A stretch of 64,000 nt of DNA from assembly GCA_017163975.1 (NCBI GenBank), contig JAFFSR010000316.1:3074001-3138000 (forward strand), read 5' to 3'. The DNA comes from Anastatus disparis (lineage: Eukaryota; Arthropoda; Insecta; Hymenoptera; Eupelmidae). A program made the translations under genes and the position numbers. Shown one piece after another: positions 33,498 through 43,207 of this stretch. The notes below the pieces were generated by a model. It saw only the letters and a program-made list of their open reading frames with translations. It had not been told where the DNA came from and ran no database searches. How positions within the stretch are numbered: the stretch's first letter is position 1; each line of letters starts with the position of its first letter.

Positions 33498-36400
33498 GAG
33501 TCGGTGTTTCTTCCGATGAAGCGTGTCAGACTCGACCGCTTCTAAATCGACAAAGTAGTCCGTCTACATGCTCGAACCACGAAAACCTAGAGCAAAGCGT
33601 AGTTCGACCATTAGAAGCGGGTCATAAGTTAAAAGAGAGCAATATAGCAGATAGCCATTACAGCGTCGAAAAATCGACGACTTTAAAGAGCGAGCAACTA
33701 AAAAGTGAGCAGAGCAAACGAGCAATACGTTCTAGTGAGAACATAGATAGCAAAATAGCACAAACTGGGACAAATAACCCAGGTTTTAATCAATCGTGCC
33801 CATTTACCCCTTCTAGCAACATAAAATATTCACCTTTAGCCACGAGCAATGTAGCATCACCCAAACCTGTATCATTGGTGCAACAAAACCTTGATATTAC
33901 GGGAGAACCACGGCAATTTTTAGTTTTAAACCTCAATGGACATAAAATAAAGGGCTTATTGGATAGTGGTTCTGTGCATTCGTATTTGGGCATGAATGTA
34001 GCATTAGAATGGAAAGATAAAAGTACGCCTCAGTCTACCTTTGTGAGTGTTGCTGATGGTACTTCAGTCAATATAGATGGGCTGTTACAGGTCACAGTAA
34101 CGATAGACGACGATACACAGACCATACCCTTTAGAGTTGCAGAAAATATACTTTACGAATGCATTTTAGGTATCGATTTCATGCGTTTAATGAAAATTAG
34201 CATCGATTATGAGCACGATACCTGGTGTACCCCTAAAAAGATTCCTCATTACTTTTATCCTTATAGCACTGACCCTTTTAGCTACGCTGCACTAGCTACC
34301 CTTGGAGGTTTAATACGAGCCACTGAAGCAGAGAAGAACGAAATAAACCTTGTGTTAAATAATTTAATACCACCCACACCCGAGATCCTAGGAGTTACTA
34401 ATTTAGCTATACACAAGATTGATGTTCAAGGACATGACCCTATTCGCCAGAAAACTAGGAGATACTCACCACAAATGCTGAAGGTTGCCCAAGAAGAAGT
34501 CGACCGAATGTTAAAAGAAGGTATCATAGAACCTTCAACAGGTCCGTGGAGTAGCTGCCCCGTTTTAGCTCCTAAACCAAATGGAAAATATATGTTTTGC
34601 ATTGATTATAGGCAAGTGAATGATGTCACTAAGAAGTTCGCCTACCCTATCAAAAATATGGATGATATTCTTGATAAATTAAGATGTGCTAAGTATATTT
34701 CCAAATTAGATTTAAGTCAAGCTTACCACCAAATACCAATGGATCCTGATAGCAAGGAGATTACCGCGTTTGCAGTCCCAGGCAGAGGCCTATTTCAATT
34801 TAATCGCATGCCGTACGGCCTGACCAACGCTCCCGGGTCCTTCCAAAAAGTCATGGATAATTTAATCAAACCGAGCTGGGAACCGTACGTATTCTCCTAT
34901 TTAGATGATGTCATTATAGCAACCACCACTTTTAGCGAGCACTTACAATGGTTAAGCAAAGTATTAAGGGCCCTAAAAACAGCAAATCTGCAAATCAATA
35001 GAGATAAATCAGAGTTCTGTTGCTCAGAAGTAAGATATCTTGGATATATTGTAAATGAAAAAGGTCTAAGAACCGATGAAGAGAAAATTCGACCTATTTT
35101 AGAATATCCGGCGCCAACCAATCTTAAACAACTACGAAGATTTTTAGGAATGGTTGGTTGGTACGCACGTTTTATTCCCAATTTAGCTCAAATAAAAATA
35201 CCATTAACTTGTTTAACAAGGAAAACAACGCGATGGCATTGGCAGGAAGAGCAAGAATCAGCATTTCAGCAGCTTAAGCAAGCCCTCACCGAAGCACCCG
35301 TTCTAGCACGTCCCAATTTTGATTATCCTTTTATTCTACAAACGGATGCCAGTAACTTCGCCATTGCAGGTGTATTAATTCAAGAGATCAATGGAGAAGA
35401 ACACCCCATCTACTATATAAGTAGAACCTTAAATCGTGCCGAGCGTAACTACACCGTATCCGAAAAGGAGTGCTTAGCAGTTATTTGGGCAGCAGAACGA
35501 CTCAGGGCATATCATCAAGGGACCCCATTAAATGTAATCACTGACCACCATAGCCTTCTATGGCTGAAAAATCTAAAAGATGCAACGGGTAGATTAGCTA
35601 GGTGGCACACACGATTACAACAATTTGATATTAAACTAACTCATCGCCGCGGAAGCCAGCTTAAAGTCCCCGATGCTCTTTCACGAGCTCAAGAAAACCT
35701 TATTGATTTAGCCCCTTTTGCAGCCCTGGATACCGATGATACCTGGTACAAAAGAAGAAAAGAAATGGTGCAGCAATACCCCACTAAGTACCCCGATTTC
35801 AGAATAGAAAATGAACTACTTTACTTCCATCACCCAAATGATAACATAGACCCTATTATCCCCGACCTAGATGCCTGGAAATTAGTTCTCCCTTTTGCTG
35901 ATCGTGAAAAAGCCCTTTTTGAAGCCCATAACACCCCTCAAGCAGGCCATATGGGAATGGAGAAAACCTTCGCTCGTTTAGCTACTTATTATTATTGGCC
36001 GGGATATTACCACGACACTTGTCAGTATATAAGAGCGTGCCAAGAGTGTCAAGCTCATAAACAGTCTCAACAGGCTCCAGCCGGTCTAATGGGAGAAAGG
36101 TATATTCAAGGCCCATGGACGGTAGTCTCAGCAGATATAAATGGCCCAAAACCACCTTCAAGAGCCGGTTATAAATATATTATAGTGTTTGAAGACCTTT
36201 TTACTCGGTATGTAGAATTAAAACCCCTCCGTAAAGCAGACGGTAAAAACGTGATTCAAGCATTCGAAGAACTTGTCATAAATAGATGGGGCTGTCCACA
36301 ATGTCTAGTCACCGATAACGGACTAGAATTTAAAAATCAAATCGTAGATGACCGTTTAGAGATGTATGGCATTAAACATTCTACTACTCCCCCTTATCAT

Positions 36401-37168
36401 GCGCAATCAAATCCGGTAGAGCGAATCAATCGTAATTTAAAACCTATGATTAACAGTTTTATAGAGCAAGACCATCGTGATTGGGATAAACACTTAGGAG
36501 AATTTAGCTTCGCGTTAAATACTATGTTACATTCGTCAACGAAATTTACTCCAGCATTCTTAAATATGGGTCGCAATCCTATCCCTACAATCCTATTCCG
36601 TAAATCCATAGAAAATCCTACACCAATTCAGCAAGGTAATATAGAAGAATGGGCAGACAGAGCAAAAAGATTGCCTGCGATACATGATCTCGTTAAGAAA
36701 TATGCAGATCAAGCAACGGCTCGTCAAGCTAAATATTATAATAAAAATAGACGGCATGTAACGTTTGAACCGGGAGATCTTGTAAGTCGTAGAAACCATG
36801 CATTGTCATCAGCTGTAGACAAATTCGCTGCAAAGTTAGCGCCAAAATTCATTGGCCCGGCCAAAGTTATTAAGATATTCTCACCGGTGGTATATCTAGT
36901 TGAAGACGTCGACACCAAGCGACAGACTAAAGTTTTTGTTAATGATCTTAAAAGATATATACCGCCTCGACGACAACAGCACCATAACCCATCCTCTTCT
37001 ATTTCAGAAAATGCAACGAGCAAGGCCGACCAATTTACATCAAATGAGGCGGCAAGTGTGCGTAGGACCCGGCAGAGGGCCATACAACGATCTGACGTTC
37101 CGTCCACCGCACGAGGAGATGTGCGCAAACGTGGAAGACCACGAAAAGCCACCATGCCCACGCACTAG
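33464..37168 (+). CDS. pol: Pol polyprotein: protease, RT, RNase H, integrase
   Basis: The frame is open from 33464; the first ATG is at 33875 and residues are counted from it. Aspartic protease LLDSGS (catalytic Asp 30). Reverse transcriptase from about 190, with FCIDYRQVND and catalytic YLDD at 342-345. RNase H with TDAS (Asp 491) and ITDHHSLLWL. Integrase zinc region with His 685, His 692 and CQECQ. Core residues Asp 754, Asp 814 and Glu 849, the last spacing being 34 rather than the usual 35. The C terminus is basic and ends in an AT-hook-like RKRGRPRK. There is no internal stop, so the copy may be functional. Entry is probably by the slip at 33470. Protease precedes RT and integrase comes last, as in Ty3/gypsy. 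Confidence 0.96.
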   Translation, partial: FSGKRTTEGTLRVGVSSDEACQTRPLLNRQSSPSTCSNHENLEQSVVRPLEAGHKLKESNIADSHYSVEKSTTLKSEQLKSEQSKRAIRSSENIDSKIAQTGTNNPGFNQSCPFTPSSNIKYSPLATSNVASPKPVSLVQQNLDITGEPRQFLVLNLNGHKIKGLLDSGSVHSYLGMNVALEWKDKSTPQSTFVSVADGTSVNIDGLLQVTVTIDDDTQTIPFRVAENILYECILGIDFMRLMKISIDYEHDTWCTPKKIPHYFYPYSTDPFSYAALATLGGLIRATEAEKNEINLVLNNLIPPTPEILGVTNLAIHKIDVQGHDPIRQKTRRYSPQMLKVAQEEVDRMLKEGIIEPSTGPWSSCPVLAPKPNGKYMFCIDYRQVNDVTKKFAYPIKNMDDILDKLRCAKYISKLDLSQAYHQIPMDPDSKEITAFAVPGRGLFQFNRMPYGLTNAPGSFQKVMDNLIKPSWEPYVFSYLDDVIIATTTFSEHLQWLSKVLRALKTANLQINRDKSEFCCSEVRYLGYIVNEKGLRTDEEKIRPILEYPAPTNLKQLRRFLGMVGWYARFIPNLAQIKIPLTCLTRKTTRWHWQEEQESAFQQLKQALTEAPVLARPNFDYPFILQTDASNFAIAGVLIQEINGEEHPIYYISRTLNRAERNYTVSEKECLAVIWAAERLRAYHQGTPLNVITDHHSLLWLKNLKDATGRLARWHTRLQQFDIKLTHRRGSQLKVPDALSRAQENLIDLAPFAALDTDDTWYKRRKEMVQQYPTKYPDFRIENELLYFHHPNDNIDPIIPDLDAWKLVLPFADREKALFEAHNTPQAGHMGMEKTFARLATYYYWPGYYHDTCQYIRACQECQAHKQSQQAPAGLMGERYIQGPWTVVSADINGPKPPSRAGYKYIIVFEDLFTRYVELKPLRKADGKNVIQAFEELVINRWGCPQCLVTDNGLEFKNQIVDDRLEMYGIKHSTTPPYHAQSNPVERINRNLKPMINSFIEQDHRDWDKHLGEFSFALNTMLHSSTKFTPAFLNMGRNPIPTILFRKSIENPTPIQQGNIEEWADRAKRLPAIHDLVKKYADQATARQAKYYNKNRRHVTFEPGDLVSRRNHALSSAVDKFAAKLAPKFIGPAKVIKIFSPVVYLVEDVDTKRQTKVFVNDLKRYIPPRRQQHHNPSSSISENATSKADQFTSNEAASVRRTRQRAIQRSDVPSTARGDVRKRGRPRKATMPTH
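33470..33476 (+). promoter_or_regulatory. Canonical -1 slip site GGGAAAC between Gag and Pol
   Basis: In the nucleocapsid frame the codons read G-GGA-AAC, the same heptamer used for -1 frameshifting by several retroviruses. It lies inside the 34-bp window (33464-33497) where the nucleocapsid and pol frames are both open. Slipping here joins the zinc-knuckle frame to pol. I found no strong stem-loop at the usual 5-9 nt distance by eye; a small one (TCGG/CCGA) begins about 22 nt downstream. Confidence 0.75.
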
Positions 37169-37892
37169 GGCCTGCATGAGAGGCACCCGCCATTTATGCG
37201 ATGCTAACGAGGAGATAGATGCGCCGTCAGCCTCTGCCACCCTTCCAGCTCCACCACAAAACCTTCCAGCTCCAACATCACCACCACTTCCAGCCATACA
37301 ACAACCACTACCAAATCCTATCCCCAACTCACCCTCCTTCAACCCATTCCGGTTAACCTCACCACCTCTTCCTCAAATCCCTGTTCCTGCTCCAACTCCT
37401 ACCCTTTCCCCTTCCCAAGCTGTCCTATGTCTCCAATCCATATTACCATCTATTGCAGCCATTAACCCCTTCCAGCTTCCCTCCCAAAAACCATATCCCA
37501 TCCTACACATACCATCCAATCACCAACACAATCCTTCAACACATACACCACCGCCACTGTTAGCTACACTGTCACCCTGTCCTATACCTAGCACTTCCCA
37601 AACTACCCCTCCAAATATCCCTTCCTTGATGTCCCTAGAAATATCCCCTCCAGCTAATTTCCCAATCCCTGCCCTTCCAGCTCGTGAAAAATCGCCTACG
37701 CGACCTGTCGCGGCTGGAGAAAAGCCCGATCCAGCACTGGGAGCTGCAAGACCAAAGTGCTGGAATTGTAAAGGGGACAATCATAATTGGACCGTGTGTA
37801 GGGCACCTAAACGGACCTTTTGTCATGGGTGCGGCGAACCAGGCGTGACCAAGCGTACGTGTCTTAGGTGTAGACGCCACGAACGTCGCTAA
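36900..37892 (+). CDS. ORF3: proline-rich protein with C-terminal zinc knuckles
   Basis: A frame of 330 codons, +1 relative to pol, overlapping the end of pol by 269 bp. The first 80-90 codons lie under pol and may not be used; an ATG at 37011 is another start. Residues about 125-270 are very rich in Pro, Ser, Leu and Thr. The C terminus has CWNCKGDNHNWTVC (37758-37799), a CX2CX4HX4C knuckle, followed by a cysteine cluster CHGCGEPGVTKRTCLRC and a basic end. This cysteine pattern is typical of nucleocapsids in other insect gypsy gag proteins but differs from this element's own gag knuckles. No membrane segment is seen, so it is not an envelope. It might be a captured gag tail or an RNA-binding accessory protein. 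How it is translated is unknown. Confidence 0.75.
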   Translation: MKTSTPSDRLKFLLMILKDIYRLDDNSTITHPLLFQKMQRARPTNLHQMRRQVCVGPGRGPYNDLTFRPPHEEMCANVEDHEKPPCPRTRACMRGTRHLCDANEEIDAPSASATLPAPPQNLPAPTSPPLPAIQQPLPNPIPNSPSFNPFRLTSPPLPQIPVPAPTPTLSPSQAVLCLQSILPSIAAINPFQLPSQKPYPILHIPSNHQHNPSTHTPPPLLATLSPCPIPSTSQTTPPNIPSLMSLEISPPANFPIPALPAREKSPTRPVAAGEKPDPALGAARPKCWNCKGDNHNWTVCRAPKRTFCHGCGEPGVTKRTCLRCRRHERR

Positions 37893-38728
37893 AAAATCTA
37901 AGTAATAAATAGTAAAATCAAATTTCTTTAGTTAATTATAGAACCTTACCAACCCATTACCCTTTCAGCATATTATATCATTATCTACAATCATTATTCT
38001 TTTGTGTGTACTTAATAAGCTTGTTAAATTACCCTTCATTCATTCATATTCATTATTAAGCTCATTCAAATTGATAGCTACTTGTAACGATTTTTTTTAC
38101 TCAAAAACTTATTCATGCAATATTTTGTTTTAATTGATTACCATTTAATACAACATAAAAAAATTATCTTAGCTAAATTTCATGTAATGTAATTTAATGG
38201 CGTATATAATTATAAAAATTTGCTGCAATGTAATAATCACAGAACCCAGCATGCATCGACAAAATACCAGAGCGTCATCTCTCAGTAAGTAAAATTTGCT
38301 TTATCTAAATATTCAATAGTGTTTTTTTTGTATGAATAATAAATATATTAGAATTTTCTTAGGCGTATGAATGTAACTACATGTAAGAATGGGATATGCG
38401 TGCTTTAACTAGGTAAATATTCATATAACTAGATTTAAGAAATATAACTTTTGTAAATGATATTAAATGGACCAGCCAGTCGCGTCATTTTACATTAAGC
38501 TCCCTCACATACAGCGCGGAACACTTACCCTTAATTTAAATAAGTAATATCAACAGACATAGCAGAAGAAGATTTTCTTATATACACTTTACACCGATGC
38601 AGATAACACCGGTTATCTTAGACTAAGCCCTAATATTTAAATATAGCCAAAAATTTTTTTTGTTTGTTTCTAGTTTGTGCTCTCGATATTTAACGAAATT
38701 ATCGGTTCCACCGAAGTACTTTCGTGTG
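37893..38728 (+). other. 3' non-coding region of the gypsy element
   Basis: AT-rich, no ORF. It ends with the block TCGGTTCCACCG...CTTTCGTGTGG before the polypurine tract, a block also present at both old LTR starts near 50365 and 50700. Confidence 0.6.
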
Positions 38729-38739
38729 GCGGGGGGGAA
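38729..38739 (+). promoter_or_regulatory. Polypurine tract
   Basis: GCGGGGGGGAA directly before the 3' LTR, the expected primer site for plus-strand DNA synthesis. Confidence 0.85.
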
Positions 38740-38740
38740 T

Positions 38741-39599
38741 TGTAACATGGCAATTTGACCATGTTACTTAAACGTATAATATTAAGCGTCAAGACGACAG
38801 AAAGAAGCCTACAACTGTCGGCAAGAAGGAAAGCAGACCACGCGAGTCAAACTCTTAGCCCCGTACACGAGTTCGTTGGCACACACGCGCGAGCATATAA
38901 GGCTGGCATAGGGCTAGCAAGCCGCTTGACTAGAGTAGCTAACTTGGGGTCCGTTGAGGATCGTCTGTCTCTCTCTTGCGGCGCGCGCAGCAGACCGCAA
39001 GAGCAACGAGCTTGGTCGACAGAAAGAAATCGCCATTGCTTTATTCTTTCTGTCGTCGTCACGAAGTAAAGAGCGTTTGTCACTGTAATATTATACAGTA
39101 TTTTCCTTATTTCTTTTTTTTGTGCTCTATAGAGAGTAAATTGCTGTGTGAGTGAGACTCATTAGCGTTATTTTTCTTGTATCTAATAAAATCAAGTCTT
39201 GAGCCTTGATTTTGCTAGTGCCAGCGTGCTTTATCACTAGCTTAACGTTATTGCTTTCTTTTTGTTGTGCGACGTGTGTGCCGGGCGACTTCGTGCGCGT
39301 ACTAGTGCTAAATACCCTTCGTGCTATTAATATTATTTTTTTTGTGTGCTTGTGCCCTTTTTTTTTAGTGCGTAATTGTTGAAACTATCTGCGTTTCTCT
39401 TGCCGATAGTTTCTCTACTATTAAATACGGCGTCGCGTACGTTATACGCGGCTGGCGTCCATCTTGAACGTGCGTGTTTTAACTCTGTAATTAATTAATA
39501 AAGTACATTGTCTGTATCATTATTCTATATATAATTTTATGCATAATTCCTTAAAATACATATATTTAGTGCAACCTCCTAATCCCCAAGGTTGTCACA
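38741..39599 (+). repeat. 3' LTR of the young gypsy
   Basis: 859 bp, near-identical to 28431-29288 (one substitution and one T-run length change). Followed by the target duplicate ATTA. Confidence 0.97.
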
Positions 39600-39603
39600 A
39601 TTA

Positions 39604-40215
39604 CATGATAAGGTTTAACTTTTTCATCCATGGTAAATGATAATCCAGCACATAAAATTTTTAAATTTTGCACAACAATAATTGATGCTTTAAATATTTT
39701 GCATCACAAAATATGATTCATGCGCAGCAAAACCTGAACACAAACGCATCGAAAAACGTAGAGCAGGCAAGCATCAAGGTTTGTGAAGCATGCTTTATGA
39801 AAATAGATACATGCACGCCGCCTTTCGGTGTCTTATTTAACTGCATCACATTTTGTGAAGCAAAACCTTCTCCGTATACTTATACCGCACACTCATGCAT
39901 AAGAAAATGCATTGGTGTTAGAAAGAAAACAATAGTTTTCACTCAGTTTTCTCCAATTTGCTTCCCTTAAGGTACAAGAGAGAGAGATAGAGAGAGAGAG
40001 AAGAGAGATCATATTAAAGGAAAGAAAAAGCGTGGGAGGAGCGTACTTTCAACTTTCCTGCCTTATCTTCCTTCTTTATATCTTTACAATATTCTTAGTT
40101 ATAGTTAACTAAAGTAAATTATTAAGAGAAAATTAAAATAATAATTAGTATTGTAATGTTAACAATTAATATCATTATTCATTAGTAGAGTTTAACGACA
40201 GTGTAAATAATTCCT
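39604..40215. other. Non-coding flank with GCATC-rich repeat and (GA)n
   Basis: GCATCA/TGATGC-rich sequence at 39680-39900, related in inverted orientation to 26880-26925, and a GA-rich run at 39972-40008. The 85-codon frame at 39713-39970 has no signature. Confidence 0.4.
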
Positions 40216-40219
40216 TTAA

Positions 40220-40647
40220 GAAGCGGTCGGAACCAAATCGGTGACTAGTTCGGTGCTTGTAATAAATGCTTACAATAATTTATTCATTTATTAATATGGT
40301 AAAAATATAGTCATTTCCTCTAGTCATGTATATAAAGAATAATTTAAAATAGTTGAAGCCACAAAAATATACAAAATATTGTTATAAAGCGAAAAATGCC
40401 ACCTAACAATCGACACGACAGTTTTTTGCATGCGGTATATGTCAAGTCAGTTTGATATTTGTAATGAATGCTTATAATAATTTATTTACTTATTCATATG
40501 GTAAAAATATAGTCATTTCCTCTAGTCATATATATAAAGAATAATTTGAAATAGTTTAAGCCATAAAAATATACAAAATATTATCGTAAAGCGAAAAATG
40601 CTGAATTGATATATACCGCAAGTCACCGTTTTGGTTCCGACCGCCTC
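40220..40647. mobile_element. TTAA-flanked MITE, element C
   Basis: 428 bp with inverted ends GAAGCGGTCGGAACC / GGTTCCGACCGCCTC (one mismatch) between TTAA at 40216-40219 and 40648-40651. The interior is two direct copies of a roughly 150-bp segment (from CTTGTAATAAATGC near 40255 and from TTTGTAATGAATGC near 40456). No ORF is present. Confidence 0.85.
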
Positions 40648-40651
40648 TTAA

Positions 40652-41873
40652 TAATGATACAAACAACTATTAACTGTAAATAATACTTTTTATTGCTGGT
40701 TAATCATACAACGTTCCAGTCATATTTATGATGACCCTTTTCAAGTGCAAAAAATTGATTTAAATTAATTTACATAACTATGAGTAACATTCTTTTCCTT
40801 TCAACTCTCCAAAACCAATAATAAATATTATAAAATCCATTAAAAAACAATTTTACAATAAACATTGCTATTTAAACAATTAATAATAGAAACCATTCAG
40901 TAGTATAGGTTTCAGTCTATAGTATAAATAAGCTATAAAGAAACACGATCAAACAAGAAGCCGTGAAGTCGTTTACAACAATAGTTAAACATTGTTTAAC
41001 TATTAATGTCCCATATAATCTCTAATATACCTAGCCTTTTTGCTCTTCATCAAAAGTCATAGTAAGAACAAAACAAAGGCAGATATCAAAATCTTTTTCT
41101 ATTTCTTTTTCAAAATCTCTTAAATTTGAAACAAAAAAAAAACAAATTGTATACATTATAATGTATATGTATACATTGTATTATATTGTTATTTAGTTAA
41201 AAATGTGTGTGATGAAAAATGTGGGCATAGAAACAGAGTGTATCGAAGAATAACTCTATCAGATTGAATAATAAATTTTTTTTTTTTATTAATGAACTAT
41301 CATTACTAATGTTACCGTGTAGTGTGTTATTGTGTAGTGTGTATAATAAAACAAAGCATAGAATCTTTAAAAATGTGTGTGATGAAAATTGGAATAATTC
41401 ATAACATCTTTTTTTATTAATGAATTATCATTACGAGTGTTACCGTGTAGTGTGATATCGTGTAGTGTATCTAGTAGAACAATATAGCATAACGTTTATG
41501 TTATACGTAATTTTAGTTGGCAACTTTCGGCTTGGCTATGGTAAAAAATTGTATACGCGCCACGGGAGTGAAGAGGGACATCTTAACCCGCGCGTTTATC
41601 GCCCTCGCCTTCGGCTCGGGCGATAACATACGCGCGGGTTAGAATGTCCCCCTTCCCTCCCTTGGTGCGTAATATACTATTTTAATGGATTTTATAATAT
41701 TTATTATTGGTTTTGGAGAGTTGAAAGGAAAAGAATGTTACTCATAGTTATGTAAATTAATTTAAATCAATTTTTTGCACTTGAAAAGGGTCATCATAAA
41801 TATGACTGAAACGTTGTATGATTAACCAGCAATAAAAAGTATTATTGACAGTTAATAGTTGTTTGTATCATTA
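40652..41873. mobile_element. TTAA-flanked long-TIR element, element D, sharing a TTAA with C
   Basis: 1,222 bp between TTAA at 40648-40651 and 41874-41877. The inverted ends are about 195 bp and nearly identical (TAATGATACAAACAACTATT near 40652 versus its complement ending 41873; ATAAATATTATAAAATCCAT at the inner limit). The centre holds a nested GC-rich hairpin (41537-41690). No transposase ORF. Confidence 0.85.
41537..41690. repeat. Nested hairpin with GC-rich tip
   Basis: Inverted arms: TACGCGCC...GGGACAT and ATGTCCC...GGTGCGTA at the feet, CCCGCGCG / CGCGCGGG inside, and a tip of CCCTCGCCTTCGGCTCGGGC. The tip resembles those in 27226-27439 and 18164-18284. Confidence 0.75.
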
Positions 41874-41879
41874 TTAAAA

Positions 41880-42739
41880 CAATTAATATCGCTGATAAAA
41901 AATAAGAAATTACAAAATTTAATCATGATTTCACTCAATTTTCTTTATGTAATTATTCGAAAATTATAAAAGAAAATCAGTTCATATTAAATTGTTAATA
42001 TTAAATATACGCAATAATTTCTAGTTAGTACATCTTAAACTAAACTATACGAAATCGTTGCTAAAATTAAAAATTAAGACAACAAGTTACTATTGTCGTT
42101 ATTATGAAAAAATTGTTTCTAAAAGTAAATTCTTTAAGCTTACGATGGCTAATTTTTAATAAAAAGAGATAAAAAAGATACAAAACAAAGTTTACAATAG
42201 ATTATAAGTACTTACAATAATAGTTCTATAAATATTTACACAGAAAGTCAGAAATTTTAATATAAATCTATTTCAAATGATAATTCTTTGTCGGGGCATT
42301 ACATAATTCAAATAAAAATTTAACACATTTATAATTGACAAGGTTGCGCAACATAATTCCAATTATAACAGTCGTGTATTAAACGAAAACAGACTTTATT
42401 TTAACCTAAGGCGCGATTTTTTTGGCTTTAACAGTTCTTGCATTTTTGTCATGAAAATAACTAAAAATGCATGATTTTAAATAAAAGAAAAAAATATTTA
42501 TTGAATTAATGTTTAGGATTATATCGATAAGATTTAATACGCTTATATTAATAGATATTTAACTAGGTTAGATGTATATCATGAGAGAAACAGTTTTTTA
42601 GTTACATTAAAATTAAAACTAATTTAAAGTACACTAAAATAATACATTTGCTAAACAAAATGCAACTAACTTATTCTTAAAAGTGAATCACTAATATAAT
42701 ATTATTGCGTAAGTTTTAAAAGCATAAATGCTTCGTAAT
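41880..42739. other. No recognisable gene
   Basis: AT-rich non-coding sequence; it may include the decayed U3 of the LTR that follows. Confidence 0.4.
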
Positions 42740-43188
42740 AATCTCTATTTTTTTTGGGCTTTAACGATAAAGATATATCATTTCTTTTTTTGCTTTGTGC
42801 GCGTATGTGCTGGTGACCACGTACGCGGCATTAAATAGTGCGTCCGTTTTTCCTTTCTAGCTTTCGTTCAAGCTCAATCTCAATGTAGCTTTCGGGTAAC
42901 ATACCCATATAAATTAATCAAACGCATCGTTGGCTCTTTTTTCGCTGCGTTGATTTACATTAATACGATTAAGATATTTCACGGAGTCGCGTCCACATCA
43001 CGCGACTGGCACCCTTTTTTCTGTATAGCTAGAATTCGTATCTAAATAAAATCTATAAGTTTGTACCTTCCAGCTCATTTCTTTTTTTGTGTATGTGTAG
43101 TTTATAGTGTAATTAATAATAATAATACATACCTAGCTAATACATTTAGCTACTCTTGTGCGGCCACCTGATCCCCACAGCCGTTACA
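42740..43188 (+). repeat. Truncated old gypsy LTR (R-U5 part)
   Basis: Ends CCGTTACA two bases before a primer-binding site. It has the same layout as the young LTR: a hairpin-forming stretch, a CGCG-rich palindrome (GTCGCGTCC...CGCGACTGG), an AATAAA at about 43046, and a CCTGATCCCCA-type end. Confidence 0.7.
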
Positions 43189-43190
43189 AT

Positions 43191-43207
43191 TGGCGCCCAA
43201 CGTGGGG
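43191..43207 (+). promoter_or_regulatory. Primer-binding site of the old gypsy
   Basis: TGGCGCCCAACGTGGGG immediately after the LTR end, followed by leader sequence. A related TGGCGCCCAACG occurs at 50250-50261, beyond the inserted element. Confidence 0.75.

Larger units (their letters stand above)
28431..39599 (+). mobile_element. Young Ty3/gypsy LTR retrotransposon
   Basis: An 11.2-kb element with LTRs at 28431-29288 and 38741-39599, flanked by the 4-bp duplication ATTA (28427-28430 and 39600-39603). The order is LTR, primer-binding-like site, a 2-kb leader, gag, a nucleocapsid segment, pol (protease, RT, RNase H, integrase), a third zinc-knuckle ORF, polypurine tract, LTR. The pol order, with integrase last, and the 4-bp duplication fit Ty3/gypsy. 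It is long for the family because of the leader and the extra ORF. The near-identical LTRs and unbroken long frames indicate a recent insertion. No envelope-like ORF was recognised. Confidence 0.97.

Noticed and set aside
36900..37892. Envelope gene of an errantivirus
   Set aside because: No signal peptide, transmembrane segment or furin-like site; instead proline-rich with zinc knuckles.
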